From: Actinomycetota bacterium
GTDB taxonomy: Bacteria > Actinomycetota > Geothermincolia > Fen-727 > JAQUKT01
DNA length: 40,971 nucleotides
Direction of reading: 5' to 3'
NCBI GenBank assembly: GCA_028718945.1
Contig: JAQUKT010000007.1
Span: 1 to 40,971, forward strand
Part shown: positions 19,422 to 27,564 of the stretch, one piece after another
How the letters are laid out: each line of letters opens with the position of its first letter
How positions within the stretch are numbered: position 1 is the stretch's first letter
Notes under the pieces: model-generated
The model's database searches: none
The model's input: only the letters and a program-made list of their open reading frames with translations
What the model was told of the DNA's origin: nothing
Program-made: the position numbers and the translations under genes

Positions 19422-19571
19422 CTAACGAGTTTCCTTGTGAACCGTGTGCCTCCGGCACCACCTGCAATATTTCTTTACCTCAAGCCTGTCCGGGTCATTC
19501 GTTTTGTTTTTAGTAGTCGTATAATTTCGCCTCTTGCACTCGGTGCAGGCCATAGTAACAATTACTCTCAT
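19422..19571 (-). CDS. rpmG: 50S ribosomal protein L33
   Basis: Small 50S protein of 49 residues: begins [17 protein letters not shown], continues [19 protein letters not shown] and ends HTVHKETR. Two CxxC pairs (C9/C12 and C36/C39) form the zinc ribbon typical of the zinc-containing L33 type. It starts at ATG 19571, seven nt after tuf copy 2 and just outside the duplicated segment, and ends ten nt before tRNA-Trp. The tuf-rpmG-trnW-secE-nusG order is standard. Confidence 0.96.
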   Translation of the reverse strand: MRVIVTMACTECKRRNYTTTKNKTNDPDRLEVKKYCRWCRRHTVHKETR

Positions 19572-19574
19572 ATT

Positions 19575-20794
19575 CTCACTACTTCAATACCTTGATAACT
19601 CTGCCAGCTCCCACTGTCCTTCCACCCTCACGGATGGCGAAACGAAGACCTTCTTCCATTGCAATGGGAGTTATCAGCTCAACCTCCATCTCCGTGTTAT
19701 CTCCCGGCATCACCATTTCTATCCCTTCAGGGAGAGTGACCATTCCGGTCACATCTGTTGTTCTGAAATAGAACTGGGGTCGGTAACCGGAGAAGAAGGG
19801 GGTATGCCTTCCACCCTCCTCCTTGGATAGCACATAGACCTGTCCACGAAAGCGGGTGTGGGGAGTTATGCTGCCGGGCTGAGCAAGAACCATCCCTCTC
19901 TCAATCTCATCCCTTCCTATGCCACGCAGAAGAACTCCTATGTTGTCTCCAGCCTGACCCTCGTCAAGGATTTTCCTGAACATCTCGACACCAGTGCAGA
20001 CTGTCTTTCTGGTCTCCTTTATTCCAACTATCTCCACCTCGTCCCCAACGTGTATCTTCCCCTGCTCGACTCTTCCGGTGCCAACCGTTCCCCTCCCGGT
20101 TATGGAGAACACATCCTCCACGGGCATCAGGAATGGCTTGTCAATATCACGTACCGGGGTCGGGATGTAGCTATCGACCGCATCCATCAAATCAAGAATT
20201 GGCTTGCACCACTGGCACTCCTCTTTGGCACAGGAGCACTCAAGGGCCTTGGTGGCACTGCCCATTATCACCGGTATCTCATCCCCGGGGAACTCGTACT
20301 CGCTCAAGAGTTCGCGCACCTCCAGCTCAACCAGTTCAAGGAGTTCAGGATCATCCACCAGGTCTGTTTTGTTCAGGAAGACGACTATGGAGGGAACCTC
20401 TACCTGGCGGGCAAGCAGAATGTGCTCTCTTGTCTGAGGCATCGGTCCATCAGCAGCGGAGACCACCAGGATTGCGCCATCCATCTGGGCAGCCCCGGTA
20501 ATCATGTTTTTTATGTAGTCGGCATGACCGGGGCAGTCAACATGAGCGTAATGACGATTGGCAGTTTCATATTCCACATGGGCTATGGCAATGGTTATTC
20601 CTCTTTCCTTCTCCTCGGGAGCATTGTCTATGGACTCGAATGTTCTCACCTCAACGGGAAGACCGCCCTGATGCAGCACCTTCGTTATGGCAGCAGTGAG
20701 CATTGTCTTTCCGTGGTCAACATGCCCTATCGTTCCCACATTAATATGAGGTTTTGTTCTTTCGAACTTCTCTTTTGCCATGATTCCCTCCTTA
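19575..20794 (-). repeat. tuf repeat, copy 2 (direct repeat with 4249-5468)
   Basis: Second copy of the approximately 1220-bp tuf repeat. The left border is within four bases of the stop codon and the right border is just past the ribosome binding site; beyond these the sequence is unrelated to copy 1 (rpmG on one side, a short spacer and tRNA-Met on the other). Confidence 0.93.
19579..20781 (-). CDS. tuf: Elongation factor Tu, copy 2
   Basis: Second EF-Tu gene, encoding the same 400 residues as the copy at 4253-5455, including the four-cysteine loop at 182-192. Its place after a tRNA cluster and before rpmG and secE corresponds to the tufB locus of E. coli (tRNA genes followed by tufB). ATG 20781 has TAAGGAGG upstream. 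It is probably transcribed with the three upstream tRNA genes from the promoter at 21221-21249, since no clear promoter is seen in the short gap to tRNA-Met. Confidence 0.99.
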   Translation of the reverse strand: MAKEKFERTKPHINVGTIGHVDHGKTMLTAAITKVLHQGGLPVEVRTFESIDNAPEEKERGITIAIAHVEYETANRHYAHVDCPGHADYIKNMITGAAQMDGAILVVSAADGPMPQTREHILLARQVEVPSIVVFLNKTDLVDDPELLELVELEVRELLSEYEFPGDEIPVIMGSATKALECSCAKEECQWCKPILDLMDAVDSYIPTPVRDIDKPFLMPVEDVFSITGRGTVGTGRVEQGKIHVGDEVEIVGIKETRKTVCTGVEMFRKILDEGQAGDNIGVLLRGIGRDEIERGMVLAQPGSITPHTRFRGQVYVLSKEEGGRHTPFFSGYRPQFYFRTTDVTGMVTLPEGIEMVMPGDNTEMEVELITPIAMEEGLRFAIREGGRTVGAGRVIKVLK

Positions 20795-20838
20795 TGGACT
20801 AAAACCTCAAATCCACTATAAGCATAACATCAACTATT

Positions 20839-20913
20839 TGGTAGCGGTGACTGGATTCGAACCAGTGACCCCACGGGTATGAACCGTGTGCTCTACCACT
20901 GAGCTACACCGCC
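20839..20913 (-). tRNA. trnM: tRNA with CAT anticodon, probably elongator tRNA-Met
   Basis: Acceptor GGCGGTG pairs with CACCGCT (one G-U at position 1-72), anticodon stem CACGG/CCGTG with loop TTCATAC (anticodon CAT), T arm ACTGG-TTCGAAT-CCAGT. Base 1 pairs with 72, so it is not a typical initiator; elongator Met is most likely, and tRNA-Ile with lysidine-modified CAU is an alternative. The 3' CCA is encoded here, unlike the other three tRNAs in the window. Confidence 0.92.
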
Positions 20914-20935
20914 TCTATGAATCTGATTTCTCAAA

Positions 20936-21008
20936 AGCCCGGTGTCAGAGTCGAACTGACGACCCCATCCTTACCATGGATGTGCTCTACCAACTGAGCT
21001 AACCGGGC
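20936..21008 (-). tRNA. trnT: tRNA-Thr (anticodon GGT)
   Basis: Acceptor GCCCGGT pairs with ACCGGGC, D arm GCTC-AGTTGGTA-GAGC, anticodon stem CATCC/GGATG with loop ATGGTAA (anticodon GGT), T arm GTCAG-TTCGACT-CTGAC. The discriminator is T and CCA is not encoded. It is separated from tRNA-Tyr by 119 nt and from tRNA-Met by 22 nt. Confidence 0.95.
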
Positions 21009-21127
21009 TTCGAAGTCGCTCTCTTGCCATGATTCACTGCCATGGCTTGATATCAGGCTACCATTTCCACAAATTTATCTCAAACGCTCAAATGAACTTT
21101 TTTCAAATACGTGAACTCCAAAGGTAG

Positions 21128-21209
21128 TGGGGGAGGTAGGATTCGAACCTACGTAGGCTGCGCCAACGGATTTACAGTCCGCCCCCTTTAACCACTCGGG
21201 CACTCCCCC
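21128..21209 (-). tRNA. trnY: tRNA-Tyr (anticodon GTA)
   Basis: Class II tRNA with a long variable arm. Acceptor GGGGGAG pairs with CTCCCCC, anticodon stem GCGGA/TCCGT with loop CTGTAAA (anticodon GTA), T arm GTAGG-TTCGAAT-CCTAC. The discriminator is A and CCA is not encoded. It is the first gene of the tRNA-tuf transcription unit. Confidence 0.95.
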
Positions 21210-21220
21210 TATGGGCACAT

Positions 21221-21249
21221 AGAATAGCAGCACACGTATTGTTTATCAA
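21221..21249 (-). promoter_or_regulatory. Promoter for the tRNA-Tyr/Thr/Met-tuf unit
   Basis: TTGATA (21244-21249) and TATTCT (21221-21226) on the minus strand are exactly 17 nt apart. The predicted start near 21214 is about five bases before the mature tRNA-Tyr 5' end. It lies just after the stop of the DUF72 gene. Confidence 0.75.
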
Positions 21250-21253
21250 GGAA

Positions 21254-22111
21254 TCAAAAGGTATCAAAAAGTTTGCCTTCACCATCAAAGCCAGTAACCC
21301 CGCTAAGGGATGTGCTCCTCACCTCTTCTCCAAGCTCGTTCCTTAGCATCATTTCGAACGTTTTCGCGTTTGCTGGAGCCTGTCCTTTGTAGTGGTTATT
21401 GAAAACTACATAAACCCGCTTTGTCTTTCTTGCTATATCAACAACTCCGGGCAGCAAACTCTCGAGCTCCTCATCTGAATATTTATAGTTGTATCTCTCC
21501 CACGATTCTCTATCCCTGTCCCACCAAGTCTCGTAGTTCCTGCCATGAAACCTAAAATATCCAATGTCGCTCGTCACCTCGACCCGTCCATGCGGTAGTT
21601 TCTTCAATTTTGGCTCATCAACACAGCAGTAGCCAAGACCAAGTTCCCTCAAGAATTCGAATGTTTCCTCACTCTCCCAGGAATCATTTCTGAATTCAAC
21701 AACAGTATCAAAGCCCTCGAGCTCAGCAGATAGGAACCTGAGGTACTCGAAATTCTCAGGAAGACTTTTGAAACTCCACGGAAACTGGGCAAGCAAGCAA
21801 CCGAGTTTCCCATGGTCAGCCAATGGTCTCATGGTACGCCTAAAGCGTTCGAATACATCTTCTTTTTTGCCAATCTCATGCGTCATTTCCCTATTTGCTT
21901 TCACTGTGAATTGAAAATCGGTCGGCGTCCTCCTTGCCATCGACAAAATACTTTCAGGACGCGGAATATTGTAGAAAGTGGAATTTATCTCGACCACAGG
22001 AAAGTGTTTCGAATACTCCCCGAGCATTTCGCTCGAGCTTGTATTCTTTTCATAGAAATTACCTTTCCAGTCAGCATAACTGAACCCCGCAGTCCCAACA
22101 AAAACAGCCAA
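21254..22111 (-). CDS. DUF72 domain protein (YecE-like, TIM-barrel fold)
   Basis: Member of the widespread DUF72 family (YecE of E. coli). Its biochemical role is not established, although the fold resembles a TIM barrel. The 285 residues begin with GTAGFSYADWKGNFY, followed by VEINSTFYNIP, then VVEFRNDSWESEETF near the centre, YFRFHGRNYETW and VYVVFNNHYKGQAPANA near the end, all characteristic. The start is TTG at 22111. It follows the RsbW-like gene by 19 nt and may be co-transcribed with it; I see no functional reason for the linkage. Confidence 0.92.
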   Translation of the reverse strand: MAVFVGTAGFSYADWKGNFYEKNTSSSEMLGEYSKHFPVVEINSTFYNIPRPESILSMARRTPTDFQFTVKANREMTHEIGKKEDVFERFRRTMRPLADHGKLGCLLAQFPWSFKSLPENFEYLRFLSAELEGFDTVVEFRNDSWESEETFEFLRELGLGYCCVDEPKLKKLPHGRVEVTSDIGYFRFHGRNYETWWDRDRESWERYNYKYSDEELESLLPGVVDIARKTKRVYVVFNNHYKGQAPANAKTFEMMLRNELGEEVRSTSLSGVTGFDGEGKLFDTF

Positions 22112-22130
22112 ACCTGACCACCTTCATGCA

Positions 22131-22595
22131 CTATGAAGACAACATGTCCTGTTTGCTTTGACCTCGAGCTTCGTTTTTAGAGCCTCTTGTTTTTTCCATA
22201 CGCACAACAGTGCCATCCATACCACTGGATATTTCTACATCGTCCATCAAACCCTTCATTATCTGGATTCCTCTCCCGCGAAGAGCCATCGGGTCATGAG
22301 GCTCGCTTTTAACTATCCCGACGTCAAATCCATGCCCCTTATCCAGTACCTCGATTATGAGCCTGTCATCAAAAGGCGTTATCGTAAAACTCATTTTTTC
22401 ATCAGCGGGGCAAGCGTGCTGGATTATGTTTTTGAGTGCTTCCTGCATTGCAAGTTCTACGTCAGGGGCTTCTTCTTCAAGGCCATGCCTTGTTAGGTAT
22501 TTCCTCACAGTTGCGCGGGCTTTCTTTAGTGATTTCATCTTACACGGCAGGGTCACGACCAAAGGCTTTTCGCGAAGCCGCACTGGCATAATCAT
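22131..22595 (-). CDS. RsbW/SpoIIAB-like serine kinase or anti-sigma factor (HATPase_c_2)
   Basis: The 154 residues fit the GHKL-type ATP-binding fold of anti-sigma factor kinases. An N-box-like helix ELAMQEALKNIIQHA lies near residues 47-61, a G1 box DKGHGFD near 89-95 and a G2-type segment RGRGIQIMKGLMDD near 106-119. Family role: phosphorylates a STAS anti-anti-sigma partner and sequesters a sigma factor or another output protein. A STAS gene lies immediately upstream, supporting a partner-switching pair. No sigma factor or PP2C phosphatase is encoded nearby, so the output is unknown. Confidence 0.88.
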   Translation of the reverse strand: MIMPVRLREKPLVVTLPCKMKSLKKARATVRKYLTRHGLEEEAPDVELAMQEALKNIIQHACPADEKMSFTITPFDDRLIIEVLDKGHGFDVGIVKSEPHDPMALRGRGIQIMKGLMDDVEISSGMDGTVVRMEKTRGSKNEARGQSKQDMLSS

Positions 22596-22671
22596 AAAAC
22601 GCCGTCCACCAGACTCTATTGCGCCACAATCAATCCTGCGTCAAGCAATAGAAAACAAACCCAGGATTCGC

Positions 22672-23061
22672 CTATCTTCTCTCAATTTTGTCCGAGAAAA
22701 AATCCTCGTCAATGTATCCACTTGATACCCCAACAAACTGAAACGCCTTGCCGAGGTTAGAAAAGATATTGAACACGCTGTCGAGATTTACCATTTTCAA
22801 TATCTTCAATATTCTTGGATTTTCCACCACAAATACGATGCTTCCCTCGGAAGAAGTCACCTTCTGATATGTCTCGATGAGGCTACCAATCCCGCTCGAG
22901 TCGATAAAAGTCATCTTCGAAAGATCGAGAACGATATCGTGCTTTCTGTCTCCCTCGATTTTTAGCAAAACCTTTCTAAAAAGCGGAACAGTATAAACGT
23001 CCAGTTCTCCCACAACACTGACTATATTGAATCCTTCTTTCTCTTCAACCTCTAAGTGCAA
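22672..23061 (-). CDS. STAS-domain anti-anti-sigma factor (RsbV/SpoIIAA-like)
   Basis: The 129 residues contain one STAS domain with GELDVYTVPLFRKVL (residues 18-32) and the phosphorylation-loop motif MTFIDSSGIGSLIETY (50-65); one of the serines of DSSG is the expected phospho-acceptor. Typical members have about 110 residues; the extra ~20 at the C-terminus are polar. Start TTG at 23061, two bases after the stop of the preceding gene, with AGGG upstream. Expected partner is the kinase at 22131-22595, 76 nt downstream. Confidence 0.9.
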   Translation of the reverse strand: MHLEVEEKEGFNIVSVVGELDVYTVPLFRKVLLKIEGDRKHDIVLDLSKMTFIDSSGIGSLIETYQKVTSSEGSIVFVVENPRILKILKMVNLDSVFNIFSNLGKAFQFVGVSSGYIDEDFFSDKIERR

Positions 23062-23062
23062 A

Positions 23063-23449
23063 TTACGCCCTTTCCCTGAAATTTCTTCTTATCAGAAACG
23101 CAACAATAAGGATAACGACCAGCACGAAAATTGTAAATCTCTTCCTGCGGGCTTTCTTTCTTGCTCTCCTCCTCTTTTCCCTTTTTGAAAGACCCTTTTT
23201 TGCCTTTTCTCTCAATTCCTCGGGGACTTCTTTCCCTTTCTTGGTAAGTTTCCTGATTTTCTTCTCAGCCTTCCTTCTTTCTTCCTTGAGTTCCCTTTTT
23301 TCCTCTATCTTCCTCAAGGCAAAGTTAGCAAATAAACCGATGAGGGCTCTCGCAAGCTTCTCATAAATATCGCCGCTGTCCTTGCTTGACGGAATCTTGA
23401 AAGAACGGTGAAAGCGTTTGCTTTCATTCTCTCGAGCCTGCGCATCCAT
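23063..23449 (-). CDS. Small basic protein with C-terminal membrane anchor, function unknown
   Basis: I do not recognise a family. The 128 residues contain a polar N-terminus (1-25), a helix DIYEKLARALIGLFANFAL (27-45), a strongly charged Lys/Arg/Glu region likely to be coiled coil (46-104), and a single hydrophobic span at about 105-120 followed by RRNFRERA. This layout suggests a tail-anchored protein with a basic cytosolic part. ATG 23449 has a strong GGAGG upstream, which rejects the longer open frame. It precedes the STAS gene with no gap, so it could be part of the same signalling unit. Confidence 0.75.
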   Translation of the reverse strand: MDAQARENESKRFHRSFKIPSSKDSGDIYEKLARALIGLFANFALRKIEEKRELKEERRKAEKKIRKLTKKGKEVPEELREKAKKGLSKREKRRRARKKARRKRFTIFVLVVILIVAFLIRRNFRERA

Positions 23450-23480
23450 AAAAATACCTCCAATCAGCACGTTGAAAGGA

Positions 23481-24464
23481 CTATACAATAAATGGAAGGG
23501 TCTCGCCACAATATGCGCATCTATTGCCGTCGAGAGCATCAACAAAAGTACTATATCCCTGCCTTCGAACAATCACCTTACCGCAATTGTGACAGAAGGA
23601 TGTTGAGCCCTCTTCGTCCATCACATTTCCCATATAAACATAGTCAAGCCTCTCTTTTGCAACAAGCCAGGCATCCTTGAGAGTCTCAAACGGAGTTCTT
23701 GGTATTTTCATCTTGTAGCAGGGATAATAGGCAGAAAAATGAAGTGGGGTATCCTTCCCGAGGGATTCAACGAATTCCACTAATTTCAGAATATCCTCTT
23801 TCGAGTCATTGAGCGTGGGAATAACAAGATTTGTTATCTCTATATGGCATGATTGCTTAGCCCTCCGGCATGTGTTGAGGACCGGCGCAAGTTTTGATTT
23901 GCAAATCTTCTTATAGAATTCCTCACTCATCGACTTGACATCTATGTTCATCGCATCAATGAGTGGCAGAATTTCCTCGAGAGGTCGAGGATTTATCAAT
24001 CCATTCGTGACAAGAACATTCTTATACCCGCGTTTTCTCACTTTTTCCGCACATTCGAGCACAAACTCAAACCAGATAATGGGCTCATTGTAAGTGTATG
24101 CAACACCAATGGAGCCGCTCCTTCCTGCCATTTCAGCAATCTCAGATGAGGTGACATGGTTGCCAGTGAAATCAGCCTCAATCATTTCCCAGTTCTGGCA
24201 GAAATCGCACCGCTGATTGCAACCTCCTGTGCCTACTGAAAGTATCTGCTTCCCGGGATAGAAGTGGTAAAGGGGTTTTTTCTCCACTGGGTCGAGATTG
24301 ATGGCAAGAGCGCGCTCGTAGTTTTCGGAGTAAAGAATCCCTTCCTTATTACTCCTTACCCTGCAGATTCCACTCTTTCCTTCGGCAATAATGCACTCCT
24401 GAGGGCACAAGAGACACCTGACTTTCCCCCCATTCAACTTCTCAAAGTAAGACGCTTCTTTCAA
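23481..24464 (-). CDS. amrS: AmrS-like radical SAM protein (PflA-related)
   Basis: The 327 residues carry the radical SAM cluster motif CNQRCDFC (a CxxxCxxC pattern) in GTGGCNQRCDFCQNWE near residues 79-94, an N-terminal Cys-rich segment (CLLCPQECIIAEGKSGICRVR) and a C-terminal CHNCGKV...CAYCG region. This is the layout of the AmmeMemoRadiSam radical SAM component, related to pyruvate formate-lyase activating enzyme; its substrate is not known. The usual partner genes (Memo, AMMECR1) are not in the window. TTG start at 24464 with AAGGGG upstream. Confidence 0.88.
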   Translation of the reverse strand: MKEASYFEKLNGGKVRCLLCPQECIIAEGKSGICRVRSNKEGILYSENYERALAINLDPVEKKPLYHFYPGKQILSVGTGGCNQRCDFCQNWEMIEADFTGNHVTSSEIAEMAGRSGSIGVAYTYNEPIIWFEFVLECAEKVRKRGYKNVLVTNGLINPRPLEEILPLIDAMNIDVKSMSEEFYKKICKSKLAPVLNTCRRAKQSCHIEITNLVIPTLNDSKEDILKLVEFVESLGKDTPLHFSAYYPCYKMKIPRTPFETLKDAWLVAKERLDYVYMGNVMDEEGSTSFCHNCGKVIVRRQGYSTFVDALDGNRCAYCGETLPFIV

Positions 24465-24524
24465 GAAAAATTCCCCTTTGAAATGTAAAAAGCATCAGCA
24501 CACAAACACTGTCTCTATCAAAGG

Positions 24525-25397
24525 TCAAATTAACTTGAGTCCGTGAAGAACCCCTGAAATATCCTCCCTCGAGGCAGCTGAAACAGAAATCATCGGGAGT
24601 CTCAACTCATCCGATTCAATAATTCCCATCAATTTCATCGCAGCTTTTGCCGGCGCCGGGTTTGGCTCCTTGAACATGACCCCGATGAGCGGAAGCAAAT
24701 GATAGTGGAGACTTCGAGCCTCATCGAGCCTCCCCTCTTTCACTGACCCGTAAAGTTCAAGGAATCTATCCGGAAGGACGTGACCGCTTGCCATTATTCC
24801 TCCATGACCGCCAAGGCACGTTATGCTGAAAAGCAGGTGGTCTTCACCGGAAAGTACTGAAAAATCTTCCGTCCTTGCAATTATGTTCATCGTCTCATTC
24901 AAATCACCACTCGCGTCCTTCACTCCAACTATGTTCGGGACTCTTGAAAGCTCAACTATGGTCCCGGCCTCAATGTTTCGTCCAGTGCGCGAGGGGATGT
25001 TGTAAATCAATATGGGGCGCTCAGTCGCGTTCGAAATTTCCCTGTAATGCTCAATGATTCCCTCCTGACTCGGCCGGTTATAATAAGGTCCAACAACAAG
25101 ATATCCATCAACATCAATCCCCTCCGCCCTCTCAATGAGCTCGATTGTCTCGCTTGTTGAATTGGTCCCTATTCCGGCAATCACCGGACATCTCCCTTCC
25201 ACCTGCTCCACAGTTACCCGAATCACTTCTATGTGTTCATCGTGTGAAAGAGTGGCGCACTCGCCAGTTGTTCCGCAGGGAACAAGACCTGTCGCACCGC
25301 TGTCAACGAGATAATCAACAAGTCGCCTGAGGCTTCCTTCATCAACATCTCCGTTCTTGAAAGGAGTAATATTTGGAACGTATATGCCTTCAAACAT
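24525..25397 (-). CDS. dapA: 4-hydroxy-tetrahydrodipicolinate synthase
   Basis: Condenses pyruvate with aspartate semialdehyde in lysine/diaminopimelate synthesis. The 290-residue protein starts MFEGIYVPNITPFKNG and has the DapA signatures: PCGTTGECATLSHDEH (TTGE motif), VGPYYNRPSQEG, YNIPSRTG, and GVKDASGD, whose Lys should form the Schiff base with pyruvate. I chose ATG 25397 with GAGG upstream; a GTG at 25418 would add seven residues. Related NAL-family enzymes share these motifs, but length and the YNIPSRTG region favour DapA. Confidence 0.92.
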   Translation of the reverse strand: MFEGIYVPNITPFKNGDVDEGSLRRLVDYLVDSGATGLVPCGTTGECATLSHDEHIEVIRVTVEQVEGRCPVIAGIGTNSTSETIELIERAEGIDVDGYLVVGPYYNRPSQEGIIEHYREISNATERPILIYNIPSRTGRNIEAGTIVELSRVPNIVGVKDASGDLNETMNIIARTEDFSVLSGEDHLLFSITCLGGHGGIMASGHVLPDRFLELYGSVKEGRLDEARSLHYHLLPLIGVMFKEPNPAPAKAAMKLMGIIESDELRLPMISVSAASREDISGVLHGLKLI

Positions 25398-25664
25398 TAG
25401 CCTCGACAATTCCTTCACCCCGCTTCAATGCATCCTTTCTAAGCCTTGAGAAGTAATTTTACAATTCGCCATCTCGAACCGCAACAACCGGCGCGCTTCC
25501 ATGCTCTTGCCGCGAACCATTCTATTCGAAAGCAAGGCAAACAAAAGTTTGAAAAGTATTCACCCTTTCGGTTCCTGAGAAATAACCACAAAGACCTATG
25601 CTGCGCACTCTCATTCAAGTTCGATAAAAAAGAAAAAGATAGTTACCGAGAATTACATGAAAAA

Positions 25665-25883
25665 ATGAAAACATTTCTGAAGGTTATTGGTATTGGGTTT
25701 TCGATGTTGCTCATGAGCGATATCATATTGGTCACGGCGGGACACTTTTCAGGATTTGAACCTCTTATTTCACAGTTGCTTCGCATAAAGGGAATTATTT
25801 ATGGGATTTCAATACCTGTTTTCGTGATTCTATACGGGACCATCGAGCTTGCATTAAGTAGCCGAAAAAAAGCGCGCCAATAG
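25665..25883 (+). CDS. Possible small two-span membrane protein
   Basis: A 72-residue frame (MKTFLKVIGIGFSMLLMSDI...) with two likely membrane spans at about 4-26 and 43-64 and a basic tail SSRKKARQ. It is the only plus-strand candidate in this stretch and does not overlap another gene. The open frame extends upstream to 25446, but the upstream part looks non-coding (low-hydrophobicity, mixed sequence) and the ribosome binding site of the ATG at 25665 is weak. I do not recognise a family. It converges with the GT2-PilZ gene. Confidence 0.45.
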   Translation: MKTFLKVIGIGFSMLLMSDIILVTAGHFSGFEPLISQLLRIKGIIYGISIPVFVILYGTIELALSSRKKARQ

Positions 25884-25933
25884 CAGAAAGATTTTGATAG
25901 ACTGCTTTTGAAAATAATCTTTTCCCTATTTTT

Positions 25934-27538
25934 CTATGACTCATCTCGAACTTCAGGGTAAGGGTCGGCATAACCAAAATCGCTCTGCAATTGCACGGTT
26001 GGAGGGTTTCTGAACTGAATCCCCGCACAGATTTCGCCTCTTCCAAGTTTTGCTACCCAGACAACCACGCTATGCACCAATCGACCTGAAACAGGCGCCA
26101 TCACAATGACATGGTTCCCGGTCGAGACAATCTCCTTTGTTCTCCCCTGGAACTCGAGCCTCTTCATCCGCACCCCAAGTCCCCCAGCGGAGATGTCTCT
26201 TACATTGAGCTCTACCTCTTCTCCTTCCATAATTCTCACAGGACACCCGAACTCCACGCGCGGGTATGCCCTTCGCTCGGAAAATTCATCCACAGCGGCC
26301 CTCCCCGTCTTAGCCCAGGCTTTTTTACCACGCGCGAGATTAAAAAGACCAGCCATCGAGGAAGGTATCCAGAGCAACGTATAGAAAGCAAATACATGAT
26401 ACAGATACAGAAAATGAAACAAGGACGCCTTCTTTTCCCTCAAATAGGAAGAAACCATTCCCATTGAGATGATAAAAGAGAGAAGATAAGTTGCCGCAAG
26501 ATACAGGAGGAAATTTGTGTCCAAAAGAAAATCGCTAAAGGCGTTGGAGATAGTCAACACCTTCACCGCAGCAAAAAGAGAAAGCACTATACATGCAAGC
26601 ACTAATAATGGGGTCGAGCCCAGGATAAGATAAGCGGTGTTGTCAAGTCTCGTTCTTAATCGCAAGTTGCGGTTGGACAGAAGGCGGGGTACATATTTCC
26701 AGCAAGAGTAGTGCCCCTGCATCCAACGTGCGCGCTGGGTAATAAGCGGGCGAAATTTCCCAAGACCCTGTTGGGCAACATATGTATTGCTGCAAAATCG
26801 GACTTTCCATCCTGCCATTATTAACCTGAGTCCTATGTCAAAATCCTCTGTGAGGCTCCTGTTCCACGGAGACTCCATGGAAAGAGAACACAATGCAGAG
26901 AGTCTAACAAACTGACCATTTCCACCCAGCCCAACACTGCCAAGGCAATCACGTCCCTTTTGAACCAGACTGGAAAAACCTATGAACTCGATATCCTGGC
27001 ACTTTGCTACTATGTTTGAATCTGCGTTGGATATGCGAACCGATGTCTGAACTGCCCCAACCTCGGGATCATCGAAGTACGGCTGAACAGATTTCAGGAT
27101 ATCGGGTGCAACCTGCCCATCTCCATCAACCACACAAATGATGATGTTCTCATAGTTAGAAACTTCCTTTTTCTTAAGATCTCTTATTACATGTCTGAAC
27201 CCGTAGTTTAAAGCCTCTCCCTTCCCTTTCCCCGGCTCAATCGTACTCACTACCTGGACTTGATCGAATTGACGAGCAATATCCGCAGTTTTATCCCCTG
27301 AGCCGTCATCCACCACCAAAATTTCCTTCAAAGGGCAGTTAACTTCAAGCATGTGTCTCAGAGTGGCTGAAAGCACTTTCTCCTCGTTTCGGCAGGGGAC
27401 GAGAAAGATAAATCGGAAACGGGATTCTTCACTACAAGCTGGGATTGGTTTGACAAAAATTGCAAGAATGAATATATAGAAGTAATAAAGCGCTATGATC
27501 ATGAAAGCAATTGTAAGTAATGTCGAGTCAGCTCTCAT
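25934..27538 (-). CDS. Membrane GT2 glycosyltransferase fused to a PilZ domain
   Basis: The 534-residue protein resembles processive GT2 enzymes of the cellulose synthase and poly-GlcNAc synthase type. There is an N-terminal membrane span (8-29), then catalytic motifs VVDDGS (75-80), DGD (138-140), ED (231-232) and QRARW (268-272), then three to four spans between 300 and 400. Residues 420-515 form a PilZ domain: RRAYPR (422-427, the RxxxR signature) and DISAGG (448-453, the [D/N]xSxxG signature), which bind cyclic di-GMP. Known parallels (BcsA, Alg44) suggest that c-di-GMP controls polysaccharide synthesis and export. The polymer is unknown. ATG 27538 with AAGGTG upstream. Confidence 0.9.
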   Translation of the reverse strand: MRADSTLLTIAFMIIALYYFYIFILAIFVKPIPACSEESRFRFIFLVPCRNEEKVLSATLRHMLEVNCPLKEILVVDDGSGDKTADIARQFDQVQVVSTIEPGKGKGEALNYGFRHVIRDLKKKEVSNYENIIICVVDGDGQVAPDILKSVQPYFDDPEVGAVQTSVRISNADSNIVAKCQDIEFIGFSSLVQKGRDCLGSVGLGGNGQFVRLSALCSLSMESPWNRSLTEDFDIGLRLIMAGWKVRFCSNTYVAQQGLGKFRPLITQRARWMQGHYSCWKYVPRLLSNRNLRLRTRLDNTAYLILGSTPLLVLACIVLSLFAAVKVLTISNAFSDFLLDTNFLLYLAATYLLSFIISMGMVSSYLREKKASLFHFLYLYHVFAFYTLLWIPSSMAGLFNLARGKKAWAKTGRAAVDEFSERRAYPRVEFGCPVRIMEGEEVELNVRDISAGGLGVRMKRLEFQGRTKEIVSTGNHVIVMAPVSGRLVHSVVVWVAKLGRGEICAGIQFRNPPTVQLQSDFGYADPYPEVRDES

Positions 27539-27564
27539 AACACCTTAAGATTAACACTTTCTCG

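Noticed and set aside
20795-20838. Possible separate promoter directly upstream of tuf copy 2
   Set aside because: TTGATG and TATAGT occur but only 7 nt apart; no pair with acceptable spacing was found, so the upstream tRNA promoter is the simpler source.
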